Shown here: one piece after another, positions 26,198-34,339 of the stretch
Layout of the letters: every line of letters begins with the position of its first letter
Position numbering within the stretch: the first letter of the stretch is position 1
Source: Streptomyces sp. NBC_00461
GTDB lineage: Bacteria > Actinomycetota > Actinomycetes > Streptomycetales > Streptomycetaceae
Length of the DNA: 64,000 bases
Direction of reading: 5' to 3'
Assembly: GCF_036013935.1 (NCBI RefSeq)
Contig: NZ_CP107902.1
Coordinates: 10,263,001-10,327,000, forward strand
Program-made: the position numbers and the translations under genes
The notes under the pieces: model-generated
What the model was told of the DNA's origin: nothing
Seen by the model: the letters and a program-made list of their open reading frames with translations, nothing else
The model's database searches: none

Positions 26198-27021
26198 CCA
26201 CTGCTCCGAAACGCAAGCACATGCCCAAACGCCGCGCTGCGCCGGACGCGGGTCAGCCCGCCACGGCACCGCGCCGCCGGCCTGACCTGCGTCCGCAGTT
26301 CTTCCTCGGCCTCGAGGACTCCACCCTGGTCGCCACCGACACCCTGTTACAGATCAAGGACACCGTCATCGACACCGTCGAGTCGAAGGCCATGTCCGTG
26401 ATCTACGGCGACGCAGGGCTCGGCAAGAGCTTCAGCACCCGCGCCACGATCCAGGAAATGAACCCGGACCTGATCCTCCCCTTGGACTTCGCACGCTCCC
26501 GCCCCGGCCCGAAGGACCTGCGCGAGGAGCTGTTCCACCAGATGAACCTCAGCTGCAAGATGCCCGGTACCCCCACCGCGTTCGACAAACTGCTGCGCGA
26601 GACTCTGCCGCGGCGCCCGTACGTGATCGTGTGCGACGAGGCCCAGCAGTACCGGCGGGAGAACTTCGAGTTCCTGCGCAAGCTGTGGGACAACTGCGAC
26701 CCCAAGCCCGCCATCATGTTCGTCGGTGGCCGGGAGGCCTACGAGACCCTGCAGAGCGACCCGGCGCTCGCCTCCAGGATCTACATCCGCCTGGAGATCC
26801 TCGCCATGACCGAGGACGAGGTCCTCAAAGCCGTACCCGACTCCCACCCCGTGTGGCGGGACGTCGACGAGGCACTGCTGAAGCGGATCGACACCCAGTA
26901 CACCCTGGGCTCCTTCCGCGAGTGGGTCAAGGTGACCAAGCACGTCCTGAAAGGCATGGAGCACTTCGGCGCCGAGCAGGTCGACGACCGCATCGTCGAC
27001 TGGGCCCTGGCCCGATGCTGA
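26194..27021 (+). CDS. TnsC/MuB-like AAA+ ATPase
   Basis: 275 residues from ATG 26194, overlapping the transposase stop. A basic N-terminus (PKRKHMPKRRAA) is followed by an AAA+ domain: Walker A GDAGLGKS (72-79), Walker B YVIVCDEAQQ (D148-E149), and a sensor-like PAIMFVGGREAYETLQ. The C-terminus (SFREWVKVTKHVLKGMEHFG) matches the helical lid of TnsC/TniB proteins. These ATPases form filaments or rings on target DNA and recruit the transposase. Overlap with the next start (ATGCTGA) indicates tight coupling. Confidence 0.8.
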   Translation: MTTAPKRKHMPKRRAAPDAGQPATAPRRRPDLRPQFFLGLEDSTLVATDTLLQIKDTVIDTVESKAMSVIYGDAGLGKSFSTRATIQEMNPDLILPLDFARSRPGPKDLREELFHQMNLSCKMPGTPTAFDKLLRETLPRRPYVIVCDEAQQYRRENFEFLRKLWDNCDPKPAIMFVGGREAYETLQSDPALASRIYIRLEILAMTEDEVLKAVPDSHPVWRDVDEALLKRIDTQYTLGSFREWVKVTKHVLKGMEHFGAEQVDDRIVDWALARC

Positions 27022-27833
27022 CCGAGACTGCTGCGCAAGGGTGTGCGGCCACGCAGCCGTTTCCCCTCGCCGACGAGCCCGCGCCCCGCGAACTGCACTT
27101 CCTCAGTCTGGCCGGGGCAGGCACCGTCGCGACTCCCGGCCTCACGGCAGTCCAACGCGCACTCGCCGATGCCCACCGTCAGCAGCGTTTCCTGTGCGTG
27201 CTGGGCGACGCCGGCGTAGGCAAGACCTTCGCCGTTCACACCACCGCCCTTACCCGCTTTCCCGAGGCGCACCTCCTGCTGCGCCTGGGCGCCAGGCCAG
27301 GACCGGCTGACCTGCGCACTCACTTGCACTACGCCCTCGGGCTGAAAGGCGAACCGCCCGGCGACCCGGCGGCCTCCGACTCCCTCATCCGCCGCGCGCT
27401 CGACGCCGGGCCGCACATCGTGGTCGTCGACGAAGCTGACCGGATGCCCGACACCTGCTTCGAATACCTCCGCTTCCTGCACGACGACCTTCCCGCCGGA
27501 CTCTGCGTGGTCCTGATCGCCGGACAGGGCGGTGAACGGGCCCTGCGCGCCCAGCAGATGCTGCACACCCGCACCGCGGCCTGGCTGACCCTTGTGACGA
27601 TCGCCGGCGACCAGCTCGCCCGCATCATTCCCGCCCTGCACCCGCTGTGGCACACCGTTGCACCGGATCATCTGCGGATGCTGGACGGCCGCTTCGCCCA
27701 CGGCAGCTTGCGCCGCTGGGCCCTGCTGACCCACCACGTCCAGCGCGCCCTGGCCGCCGCCGGCGCCACCCACCCCGACTCCGGCCTGCTGTGGCAGGTC
27801 ATCCGCCGCATCGACACCTCACGCCAGCCATGA
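27015..27833 (+). CDS. Second TnsC-like AAA+ ATPase
   Basis: 272 residues from ATG 27015. Walker A is GDAGVGKT (64-71) and Walker B IVVVDEADRM (D139-E140). A shared LGARPGPADLR segment parallels DFARSRPGPKDLR of the preceding protein. The C-terminal lid is GSLRRWALLTHHVQRAL, similar to GSFREWVKVTKHVLKGM of the first ATPase. The two are therefore diverged paralogues in tandem. Two ATPases in one operon suggest a heteromeric target-selection or immunity complex. The next gene overlaps its stop (ATGA). Confidence 0.75.
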   Translation: MLTETAAQGCAATQPFPLADEPAPRELHFLSLAGAGTVATPGLTAVQRALADAHRQQRFLCVLGDAGVGKTFAVHTTALTRFPEAHLLLRLGARPGPADLRTHLHYALGLKGEPPGDPAASDSLIRRALDAGPHIVVVDEADRMPDTCFEYLRFLHDDLPAGLCVVLIAGQGGERALRAQQMLHTRTAAWLTLVTIAGDQLARIIPALHPLWHTVAPDHLRMLDGRFAHGSLRRWALLTHHVQRALAAAGATHPDSGLLWQVIRRIDTSRQP

Positions 27834-29260
27834 CCGTGACCTCACCCGCCCACCTCGTCACAGGGCCGGCGCCGCCGCCCGTCACGCTACTGCTGGACAC
27901 CCACGACGACCGCACCATCCACGCCGCCGCCTACCAGCGTGCGCACCCCCACCGCGGCCGCATCACCACCGACCCCACCCCCCACACCAGCAGCCTCGCT
28001 TACCTCGCCCTGGACCTGCTGCGTGCCATGGGCCGCGACAGCTTCTCCCGCCCCGATGCCGAGCGGATGTCCACCGATCCGGCCTGGCGCGCGGTGACCT
28101 GCTGGACGCTGCACATGGGCCTTGCGGAAGCCATCGTGCTGCGCGCCCACCGCCTCACCCCCGAGCGCCTCAAACGCCTGGCCACTTGGCGCACCGAGAC
28201 CGGTATCCACCTGATCCTCATCGCCCACACACCCACCCCGGCCGACGAACAGCGCCTCAACGAACGCCTCACCGCCGCCAACCTGACCGACCTCACCGCC
28301 GTGCGCGGCACCGACACCATCCTGAACGCCATCGGCCCGGCTGCCACCGGCCGACGCCACGGCCCGCCCCCGTCCGACCACGCCTATCCGCTGCCCAGCC
28401 TGCCCCGCAGCGGAGTCGCCGCCTTCCGCGCCGACTGCTGGCGCCGCCAGAACGACCTCGACTTCGCCCACACCGACGGTCAATACCGAGCCGGCTATGC
28501 CGCCGCCCGTACCTGGCTGGCCCGCCACCCCCCACCACCGCCACCCCCCGACACGCCTCAGGCCGAGGACGCCGGTCCGGACGGGGCCACCCCCTGGCGG
28601 AACATGGAAGGCCTGCGCCTGTTCCTGGCCCGGCTGACCGTCCTCAGCCCCAGTCCCCAGCACACCCTGGCCCGCGTCCGCGGAGCCCAGGCCGCATTCC
28701 TCAGCCAAGCCCTCCTGCTCAACGTGCCCGACGACCTCGCCAAGCACGGCGGCCCCGGCATCACCACCGTGCCGATCACTCCGCGTGTGGCGCACATCCT
28801 CACCACCCAGCTGCCCAACCCGCTGCGCGCCGCCGCCGTCGCCGCCCTGCTGTTCACCGGCACCAGCCAGTCACTGCTGTCCATGACCCAACTCGCCAGC
28901 GTCGGCGAGCACGCCACTCTCCTGGCCATCGACCGCGACTCCCGGATCAACGTCGGCGTGCCACCCGGCCCACGGCACCTGTACGCCATCCCGCCCCGCG
29001 CCCGCCCGCTCCTGGCCGCGGCCCTGGAATTCCGCCGCCGCACCCCACGCACCGCCGACCACCTCGGACTGTTCGCCAACTGCTTCGGCACCTCCGAACG
29101 CTTCGACCACCTCATCCGCGACGTCAGCCTCCACATCCCCACCGTCCTCCACCCCCACACCACAGAGGACTGGCACACCGTTGCCCGCTGCTGGCACCTC
29201 AACACCCCCGCCCCGGCCATTGCGCCCACCATGCCCCCAGCACCCGGAGCACACCCGTGA
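27830..29260 (+). CDS. Paralogue B: module protein with recombinase-fold-like C-terminus
   Basis: 476 residues from ATG 27830. The N-terminal 200 residues are the domain shared with 23217-24263 and 30511-31128: PPPVTLLLDTHDD, GRITTDPTP, EAIVLRAHRLTPERLKRLATW, HLILIAHTP. A proline linker follows, then a C-terminal part resembling core-binding plus catalytic domains of tyrosine recombinases (NMEGLRLFLARLTVLSP; RAAAVAALLFTGTSQSLLSM; LYAIPPRARPLLAAALEFR). The expected box-I Arg is replaced (GTSQS) and no HxxR or Tyr motif is obvious, so it is probably not a recombinase enzyme. It may use the fold to bind DNA or choose targets. It occupies the operon position of a target-selector gene. Confidence 0.6.
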   Translation: MTVTSPAHLVTGPAPPPVTLLLDTHDDRTIHAAAYQRAHPHRGRITTDPTPHTSSLAYLALDLLRAMGRDSFSRPDAERMSTDPAWRAVTCWTLHMGLAEAIVLRAHRLTPERLKRLATWRTETGIHLILIAHTPTPADEQRLNERLTAANLTDLTAVRGTDTILNAIGPAATGRRHGPPPSDHAYPLPSLPRSGVAAFRADCWRRQNDLDFAHTDGQYRAGYAAARTWLARHPPPPPPPDTPQAEDAGPDGATPWRNMEGLRLFLARLTVLSPSPQHTLARVRGAQAAFLSQALLLNVPDDLAKHGGPGITTVPITPRVAHILTTQLPNPLRAAAVAALLFTGTSQSLLSMTQLASVGEHATLLAIDRDSRINVGVPPGPRHLYAIPPRARPLLAAALEFRRRTPRTADHLGLFANCFGTSERFDHLIRDVSLHIPTVLHPHTTEDWHTVARCWHLNTPAPAIAPTMPPAPGAHP

Positions 29261-30042
29261 CCCACCCGCTCCCGCACCCACCCAACCTTCTGGATTCGGC
29301 AGCCTTCGACCTGCCCTACCTACGGGCGCGGGCATCCCAATGCCGGCTCACCGACGACGAACTGACCGCGCTGACCGGCATCCCCACCGCCGACTGGGAA
29401 GCCCGTCTCACCCCGCAGAGCCTCAGCAGCGCGGCGATGATCGCCCTGGCCCACATCCTGAACACCTCACCCGAATCCCTGCTCTGCCAGCCCGGCACCG
29501 CCCGCGCGGGCCCTCGCCACAACCCACAACTCACCCCCCAGGCCGCCGTTCTGCACGCCGCCCTCATCGAAACCGGCCCCGTCCACCCCGACGACCTCGC
29601 CTCCGCCCTGGAATGGAAACCCACACGCCTGACACGAGCCACCGCAGCTCTCAAGGCCCATCTCGACCAGCCCAACAGCCCGCAGCGCTTGATCTCTACC
29701 GAAACGACCATCCATCTGGCCGCCACACCCGGACTGCTGACCTCCCGCCAGCTCGACAACCTGCACCACGCCGGGCACTGCGCCGCAGCACTCAGCCCCA
29801 CCGAGGCCACCGCCGCAGCACGCCTGCTCCACCACACCGTGCTCGGCCTGCCCGTTAACGCCTCGGCCGCTCAGATCCCGCGCCTGATCAACCGGCGCCT
29901 GCTGGCCCCCGTCGGCCCGCCAGCCCCCCACCCCGACCTGCTGTTCGCCCTGGGCCTGACTGCCTCCCCGATGACCGAACACCCGCCGGAATCCGCCACC
30001 ACGGTACCCACCGGCGCCCAGGCCGCCCTCGCCACCCAATGA
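29257..30042 (+). CDS. Helix-turn-helix / winged-helix protein ending the transposition operon
   Basis: 261 residues from GTG 29257, overlapping the previous stop (GTGA). The N-terminus looks like an XRE-type five-helix domain (LPYLRARASQCRLTDDELTALTG...LAHILNTSPESLLC). A winged-helix region follows (AALIETGPVHPDDLASALEWKPTRLTRATAALKAHL) with a STETTIHLAATPG wing, and a helical C-terminus. It is a probable DNA-binding subunit or regulator of the module. No TniQ zinc motif is present. Confidence 0.65.
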   Translation: MTHPLPHPPNLLDSAAFDLPYLRARASQCRLTDDELTALTGIPTADWEARLTPQSLSSAAMIALAHILNTSPESLLCQPGTARAGPRHNPQLTPQAAVLHAALIETGPVHPDDLASALEWKPTRLTRATAALKAHLDQPNSPQRLISTETTIHLAATPGLLTSRQLDNLHHAGHCAAALSPTEATAAARLLHHTVLGLPVNASAAQIPRLINRRLLAPVGPPAPHPDLLFALGLTASPMTEHPPESATTVPTGAQAALATQ

Positions 30043-30510
30043 CACCCGCCCCGCGGCCCCCGGCCCTGCCGCCGGCAGCCTGCTCCGATCACCAGGGATC
30101 CCTGACATGACTTCTGTACCCGGCCGACTGGAAAGAGGCCAGTACTCCTGGCAGCTGGCCCGACCAAGCCCGCCCTGGTGCCGACCCCCGCACCGAGCAC
30201 GGCCAAGACCGCGATCGATGACGCCATCAAGGCCGGCGGTATGACGTGCCTTCATGGAGACGCCGACGCCAGCAGGACACTCGCCGCGCTCCGCAGCACC
30301 GCACGCGAGCAAGTGATCTGGGCATGGCTCGGTTTCCGCTCGTACGCACCCTGCGCGAAGACCTCTTCCGCGCCCTGAGGATGGACGGGCCCGTGCCCCG
30401 CAAGCAGCCGAGGTGCTGATGGAAGTCCGATCGAGCGCGGCATCACGTCACACGACTTACTCCGGGGGCGCCATGAGCGACCTCGTGCCACATGCCGGTG
30501 AACAGCGCAC
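30043..30510. other. Intergenic region right of the transposition operon
   Basis: About 470 bp without a supportable gene. A short stretch at 30240-30378 (ending FRSYAPCAKTSSAP) could be a coding relic but cannot be assigned. The right end of a transposon could lie here or beyond paralogue C. I found no matching terminal inverted repeat against 24264-24421. Confidence 0.35.
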
Positions 30511-31128
30511 ATGCTCATTCCGGGCAGCCGTATCACAGCGGCGCTGGCAGATGCCATGAATCCCATCAACGCTCTGGGAGAGACGAGCGTCGACCTTCTG
30601 GTGTGCGGGCCCGGCCTGCACGAGCCACCGTCATGGGATCTGCTGTGTACTCCGCGGCGTCCGCCCGTCAGGGTGGTCGTCGACAGCCGCGATGACGTCG
30701 GATTCACGCGTGCTGCCCTGCAGATTTACAACCCGGCGGCAGGTCACCTGGTGGTCCATCCCGCTGAGCCCCACCGTGAGCGACAGGTGTGGGACGAGCT
30801 GAGCCAGGCCTTGGGGGAGGGGCCACCGCCTCCCGAGGGGTCCTCACTGGTTCATGGGAAGCGTGAGCACAAGGCTGCCTACGCCGTGGCCCGGACCCGG
30901 GCCGCCCGCACGGTGACGTTGCTGCGCACCCATCTCATGCACATGGGCATGTGGACCGACCTGGTCCATCTGCACCGCACCACCCGGGTAGCACTCATCC
31001 TGGTCCACCACGCCGAACTCCCCGAGGACCTCAGGCATCTGCTGCAGCACTGCGACCACCAAGTGACCGACACGATCGGGGGCATGAGGACGCTTCACTG
31101 CATCCCGCAGCTCGGTGTATGCCCCTGA
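30511..31128 (+). CDS. Paralogue C: stand-alone N-terminal module protein
   Basis: 205 residues from ATG 30511. ATG 30559 is an alternative and neither has a clear ribosome site. It consists only of the domain shared with the proteins at 23217-24263 and 27830-29260: RRPPVRVVVDSRDDVGFTRAAL, GHLVVHPAEPHRE, then TVTLLRTHLMHMGMWTDLV and VALILVHHAELPEDL. The recombinase-like C-terminus is missing. Its function is unknown. It may be a regulator or decoy subunit of the transposition module. Confidence 0.55.
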   Translation: MLIPGSRITAALADAMNPINALGETSVDLLVCGPGLHEPPSWDLLCTPRRPPVRVVVDSRDDVGFTRAALQIYNPAAGHLVVHPAEPHRERQVWDELSQALGEGPPPPEGSSLVHGKREHKAAYAVARTRAARTVTLLRTHLMHMGMWTDLVHLHRTTRVALILVHHAELPEDLRHLLQHCDHQVTDTIGGMRTLHCIPQLGVCP

Positions 31129-31140
31129 ACACCACCCATA

Positions 31141-31173
31141 CTCAATGAAACAATAATACGTTGTTTCATTGAG
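31141..31173. promoter_or_regulatory. 13-bp perfect palindrome, probable operator
   Basis: CTCAATGAAACAA and its exact inverse TTGTTTCATTGAG enclose the AT-rich spacer TAATACG. The A+T content is exceptional for this DNA. It lies 21 bp before ATG 31194, so a dimeric repressor bound here would control the small gene and possibly tap-tpg. TAATACG also occurs in motif copy 4 at 17115-17134. Confidence 0.65.
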
Positions 31174-31193
31174 CAATGAGGTAAGCTGGGCAC

Positions 31194-31580
31194 ATGGCAC
31201 ATGATGCTCGCGATGAAGCCCGGCGGCGGTTGTCTGCCCTCGCGGAGGGCCCAACCGCTCAGTGGGGTCCGGCGCGCAGCCTGGAACGCGATGCCGTCCT
31301 GCTGGGGCGGCTGCTGATGACTGCCGCCAACTACCAGCAAACCGGCGGCCGTGCGGCGGACGTGACCCCGGATGATCTCGGTGCGGCGCTTAGCTTGTTC
31401 GAAGACATGCGGCATCAGCTGGACCGGTTGGAGTCCCAGGTGGTCATCGAAGCCAGGCGCCGTGACATGGACTGGCGTCAGATCGCGCAGCATCAGGGGC
31501 TGAACTCGCAGCAGGCTGCTTCGCAGCGTTATCAGCGGCTGATGACCCGCCTCGAAGAGATCCGCCAGGGCGTCAGGTAA
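31194..31580 (+). CDS. Small DNA-binding-like protein upstream of tap
   Basis: 128 residues from ATG 31194, with GAGGTAAG upstream. The middle is helical, and the C-terminal part reads VVIEARRRDMDWRQIAQHQGLNSQQAASQRYQRLM, a helix-turn-helix of the type found in small actinobacterial regulators. It lies 16 bp upstream of tap on the same strand, so it is probably co-transcribed. It is the likely binder of the 31141-31173 palindrome (inference). Confidence 0.6.
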   Translation: MAHDARDEARRRLSALAEGPTAQWGPARSLERDAVLLGRLLMTAANYQQTGGRAADVTPDDLGAALSLFEDMRHQLDRLESQVVIEARRRDMDWRQIAQHQGLNSQQAASQRYQRLMTRLEEIRQGVR

Positions 31581-31596
31581 GAAGGGGAAAGCCCAG

Positions 31597-33645
31597 ATGA
31601 CGGACCAGCCGCAGGAACTGTTCGCCGCTGTCGACTCGCTGCTTGCCGCCGTCGACGACGGTACCGTGCTGCCTTTGCCGGCCGAGCGGGTAAGACTGCG
31701 TGAGGCGGCCGGGCTGACCCGGGCCGCCATCGCCCAGGCGCTTGGTACGCGGGTGCCGAGCATTGAGGGGTGGGAGGCCGGCCGGTCCGAGCCGACGGGG
31801 GAGCGCCGCGAGGCATACCGCCATTTGCTCGAGGGGCTTGCTCAGCGCCATCCCGCCCCCTCGCCCTCCAGCCGGCCCGCAGCCCGACCGAAACCGCCTT
31901 CTGTGCCCTCGACCCAGAACACACCGGCGCCGACGGCACGTCCTGCTCGATCGAGCGGACCAACGCGTGCTGCCGACGCACGGTTTCCCAACGGGCCGCT
32001 GGCGGTGCTGGACGGGGACGGCACCGCCTACTGCCTGGGCGGGGTGCTGCTGGAGTGCCCCGCGGCCACGATCCCGCAGCTGGCTGACTGGGTGCTGCGT
32101 CAGTCCGGGCTGGGCGCGGAGAGGCTGCACCGGCACGGCAAGGACTCGGACCCGCTGATCGTCCTCACCGCTCAGGCAACTGCCCGCTTCGGCCTGCCCG
32201 CGGAGCTGGAGGACCGCCGGGGCCTGCGCCTGCCCGACGATCATCCAGTGGTGCGTCAACTCGCCCGCGCGAAGTGGAAGCTGACGCGCCGTGGGTTCGG
32301 CCCCTGGCCGCGTATCTACCGGCCGGCCCAGGACGGGCGCCGCCAGTGCGTGCAGCTCGCCGTCCTGCCCTGGGGCGCCCTCGACGCCCGTTCCTGGGGG
32401 ACAGCCGACCAGCTGGAGCCGGCTGAACTCGCCCGCCTGCTCGGCACCTACGCCACCCGTGTGCTCACCCCCTGCGGCTCTACCGCCGTCACCGGCCTGG
32501 AACTGATGACCGCGCTGCGCCCGCCTACCCGCGCGGTGAAGGACCCCGTCACCGGGAACTGGGTCTCCGGCCCGATGCCCGGCTCGCTGACCGAGGCGGT
32601 GGAGTGTGCCCCGCCCGAGGCTCCCGACGGACACCCGGCCGTCGCCGCCTTGTATCCCCGCTTCCACCAGCGCACCCCCGACCAGGTGTTGGACGAAGAG
32701 GCCTACCAGTGGGCGAGGCCGCTGACGGACGAGGAGTGCATGAAGCCCTATGTCGTCGGCATCGACGTCAACATGGCCTTCGCCGCGGCCGCCAACCGGC
32801 TGACCGTCGGCCTGTCCGCCCCCGTCCACGTCCACCGCCCGGCCTTCGACACGAAACTGCCCGGCTCCTGGCTGGTCGACCTCTCCCACATCCGCCTCGA
32901 CGAGCGCCTGCCCAGCCCGTTTACCCCGCACGGCGAACGCCCCACCGGCCCGGCCTGGTACGCCACCCCAACCGTCGCCTACGCCGTCGAACTCGGCTAC
33001 ACGATCACCCCTCTCGAGGCCTACCTGCGCTACGAGCACGGCCCCTACCTGGACGCCTGGTACACCCGGCTGCGCGACGCCTACATCGCCACGATGGCCG
33101 ACCTCGGGATCACCCCCGGCATGCCCGAAGAGCAGTACCTGGCCGCGATGGCCGGCCACCAGCACACCGACCCCGTCCTCGCCGCCGTGCTCAGCGCCAT
33201 CAAGGCCACCGTCAAAGGCGGCATCGGCAAACTCCGCGAGCGGGCCCGCAGCGGCGGCTGGCGACCGGGCGAGCCCTGGCCCGCCCTCGCCCGCCCGACC
33301 TGGCGCCCCGACATCCGCGCCGCCGTCATCGCCAACGCCCGCGTCAACATGCACCGCAAGATGCTCAAGCTCGCCACCCACGCGGACCTGTACCCGGTCG
33401 CGGTCCTCTCCGACTGCGCCGTGTACGCCTCCGACGGCCCCAGCCCGCTCAACTTCCTGCCCTACCGGGACGGCAAGCCCCTGCCCGGCGGCTTCCGGCT
33501 CGGCGTTTCACCCGGGATGGTCAAACACGAGGGCACCCAGAGCGTGCTGTGGGCCGAAGGCCTGCTGGAAGAACATGGCCCGGACGTGAACATCGCCCGG
33601 CACATCAAGACCGGCATCATCTCCGGCCAGGACGAAGGGGAGTAG
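31597..33645 (+). CDS. tap: Telomere-associated protein Tap
   Basis: 682 residues from ATG 31597 (AAGGGGAAAG upstream). An N-terminal XRE-like helix-turn-helix (LREAAGLTRAAIAQALGTRVPSIEGWEAGR split at residues about 32-60) is followed by a Pro-rich linker. A large conserved region follows, with LAVLDGDGTAYCLGG, AKWKLTRRGFGPWPRIYRP, YVVGIDVNMAFAAAANRL and GGIGKLRERARSGG. Length, order and position directly before tpg match Tap of Streptomyces linear replicons. Tap binds the folded single-stranded 3' telomere overhang and brings Tpg for end patching. The two genes are 6 bp apart. Confidence 0.85.
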   Translation: MTDQPQELFAAVDSLLAAVDDGTVLPLPAERVRLREAAGLTRAAIAQALGTRVPSIEGWEAGRSEPTGERREAYRHLLEGLAQRHPAPSPSSRPAARPKPPSVPSTQNTPAPTARPARSSGPTRAADARFPNGPLAVLDGDGTAYCLGGVLLECPAATIPQLADWVLRQSGLGAERLHRHGKDSDPLIVLTAQATARFGLPAELEDRRGLRLPDDHPVVRQLARAKWKLTRRGFGPWPRIYRPAQDGRRQCVQLAVLPWGALDARSWGTADQLEPAELARLLGTYATRVLTPCGSTAVTGLELMTALRPPTRAVKDPVTGNWVSGPMPGSLTEAVECAPPEAPDGHPAVAALYPRFHQRTPDQVLDEEAYQWARPLTDEECMKPYVVGIDVNMAFAAAANRLTVGLSAPVHVHRPAFDTKLPGSWLVDLSHIRLDERLPSPFTPHGERPTGPAWYATPTVAYAVELGYTITPLEAYLRYEHGPYLDAWYTRLRDAYIATMADLGITPGMPEEQYLAAMAGHQHTDPVLAAVLSAIKATVKGGIGKLRERARSGGWRPGEPWPALARPTWRPDIRAAVIANARVNMHRKMLKLATHADLYPVAVLSDCAVYASDGPSPLNFLPYRDGKPLPGGFRLGVSPGMVKHEGTQSVLWAEGLLEEHGPDVNIARHIKTGIISGQDEGE

Positions 33646-33651
33646 GCACCG

Positions 33652-34206
33652 ATGGGCATCATCGCCGACAGCCTCGACCAGGCCGACGCCGCACACTTCA
33701 CCCGCCCCATCCCGAAGTCGGCCCAGAAACAGATGCAGTTCCTGGTCCGACAAACCAAGGGCACCAGGGCCGCGGCTGACCTGCTGGGCATCACCCAGCG
33801 CACCGTCGAGCGCTACGTCAAAGGACAGCTCAAGCAGCCTCGCCACGACCTCGCCCAACGGCTCGCTGACGAAGTCCGCAAACGATGGCAGCCCCGAGTC
33901 CGCGACCGGGCGAAACGACAGGCCGCCACGACCAGCGGCATCGTCATCGACACCCGGGCACGCTTCGGCTTCACCGCCGCCCCCGGTACCACCGACGACC
34001 CGCGGCTGAGGCCCATCACCCAAGGCCTGCCGCCAGCCTACGCAGCACGACTCTTCGACGCCCACGCCGCCGGAGCCACAGAGCAACAACTCCAGGACAT
34101 CGTGACCGAAGGACTCCAGGAGATCTACTTCAAAGACCGCGGACGACGCGCACACGGCCTGCTGGTGGACTTCACCGACCTCGACTACCTCGACGTCGAC
34201 TACTGA
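33652..34206 (+). CDS. tpg: Telomere terminal protein Tpg
   Basis: 184 residues from ATG 33652 (GGGGAG upstream), the standard Tpg length. An N-terminal IADSLDQADAAHFTRPIPKSA segment is followed by a helix-turn-helix (TRAAADLLGITQRTVERYVKG, in two parts), a basic region (RKRWQPRVRDRAKRQA) and TSGIVIDTRARFGFTAAPGTTDD, ending DLDYLDVDY. Tpg primes telomere synthesis and stays covalently attached to the 5' ends of linear streptomycete chromosomes and plasmids. The tap-tpg order and spacing are classic. This supports a linear replicon. Confidence 0.88.
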   Translation: MGIIADSLDQADAAHFTRPIPKSAQKQMQFLVRQTKGTRAAADLLGITQRTVERYVKGQLKQPRHDLAQRLADEVRKRWQPRVRDRAKRQAATTSGIVIDTRARFGFTAAPGTTDDPRLRPITQGLPPAYAARLFDAHAAGATEQQLQDIVTEGLQEIYFKDRGRRAHGLLVDFTDLDYLDVDY

Positions 34207-34245
34207 GCAGAGCGGCCCCCTCCACCAAGGGCCCCCGCCTGCTGA

Positions 34246-34290
34246 GCCAAAGCACAATAGTTGTCACCAAGGCAGGCGTGCTGTCACCAG
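34246..34290 (-). repeat. GGTGACAAC-family repeat, copy 1 (inverted)
   Basis: On the minus strand this reads GGTGACAGC, then GGTGACAACTATTGTGCTTTGGC. It matches 35993-36012 (GGTGACAACTATCGGGCTTC) and the inverse copy at 36076-36125. It lies between tpg and the 3' end of the HEAT-repeat gene. Confidence 0.6.
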
Positions 34291-34339
34291 GGCCACCGGG
34301 CGGCGAGTGCTGAGCAGAGTTCGGGACCGCGGTGCAGTC

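Noticed and set aside
30178..30378. 66-codon frame as a transposase fragment
   Set aside because: Too short and no recognisable transposase motif.
24264..30510. Terminal inverted repeats of the transposition module
   Set aside because: I compared 24264-24421 with 30043-30510 by eye and saw no convincing TGT...ACA-type matching ends; the true ends may lie further out or need computation.
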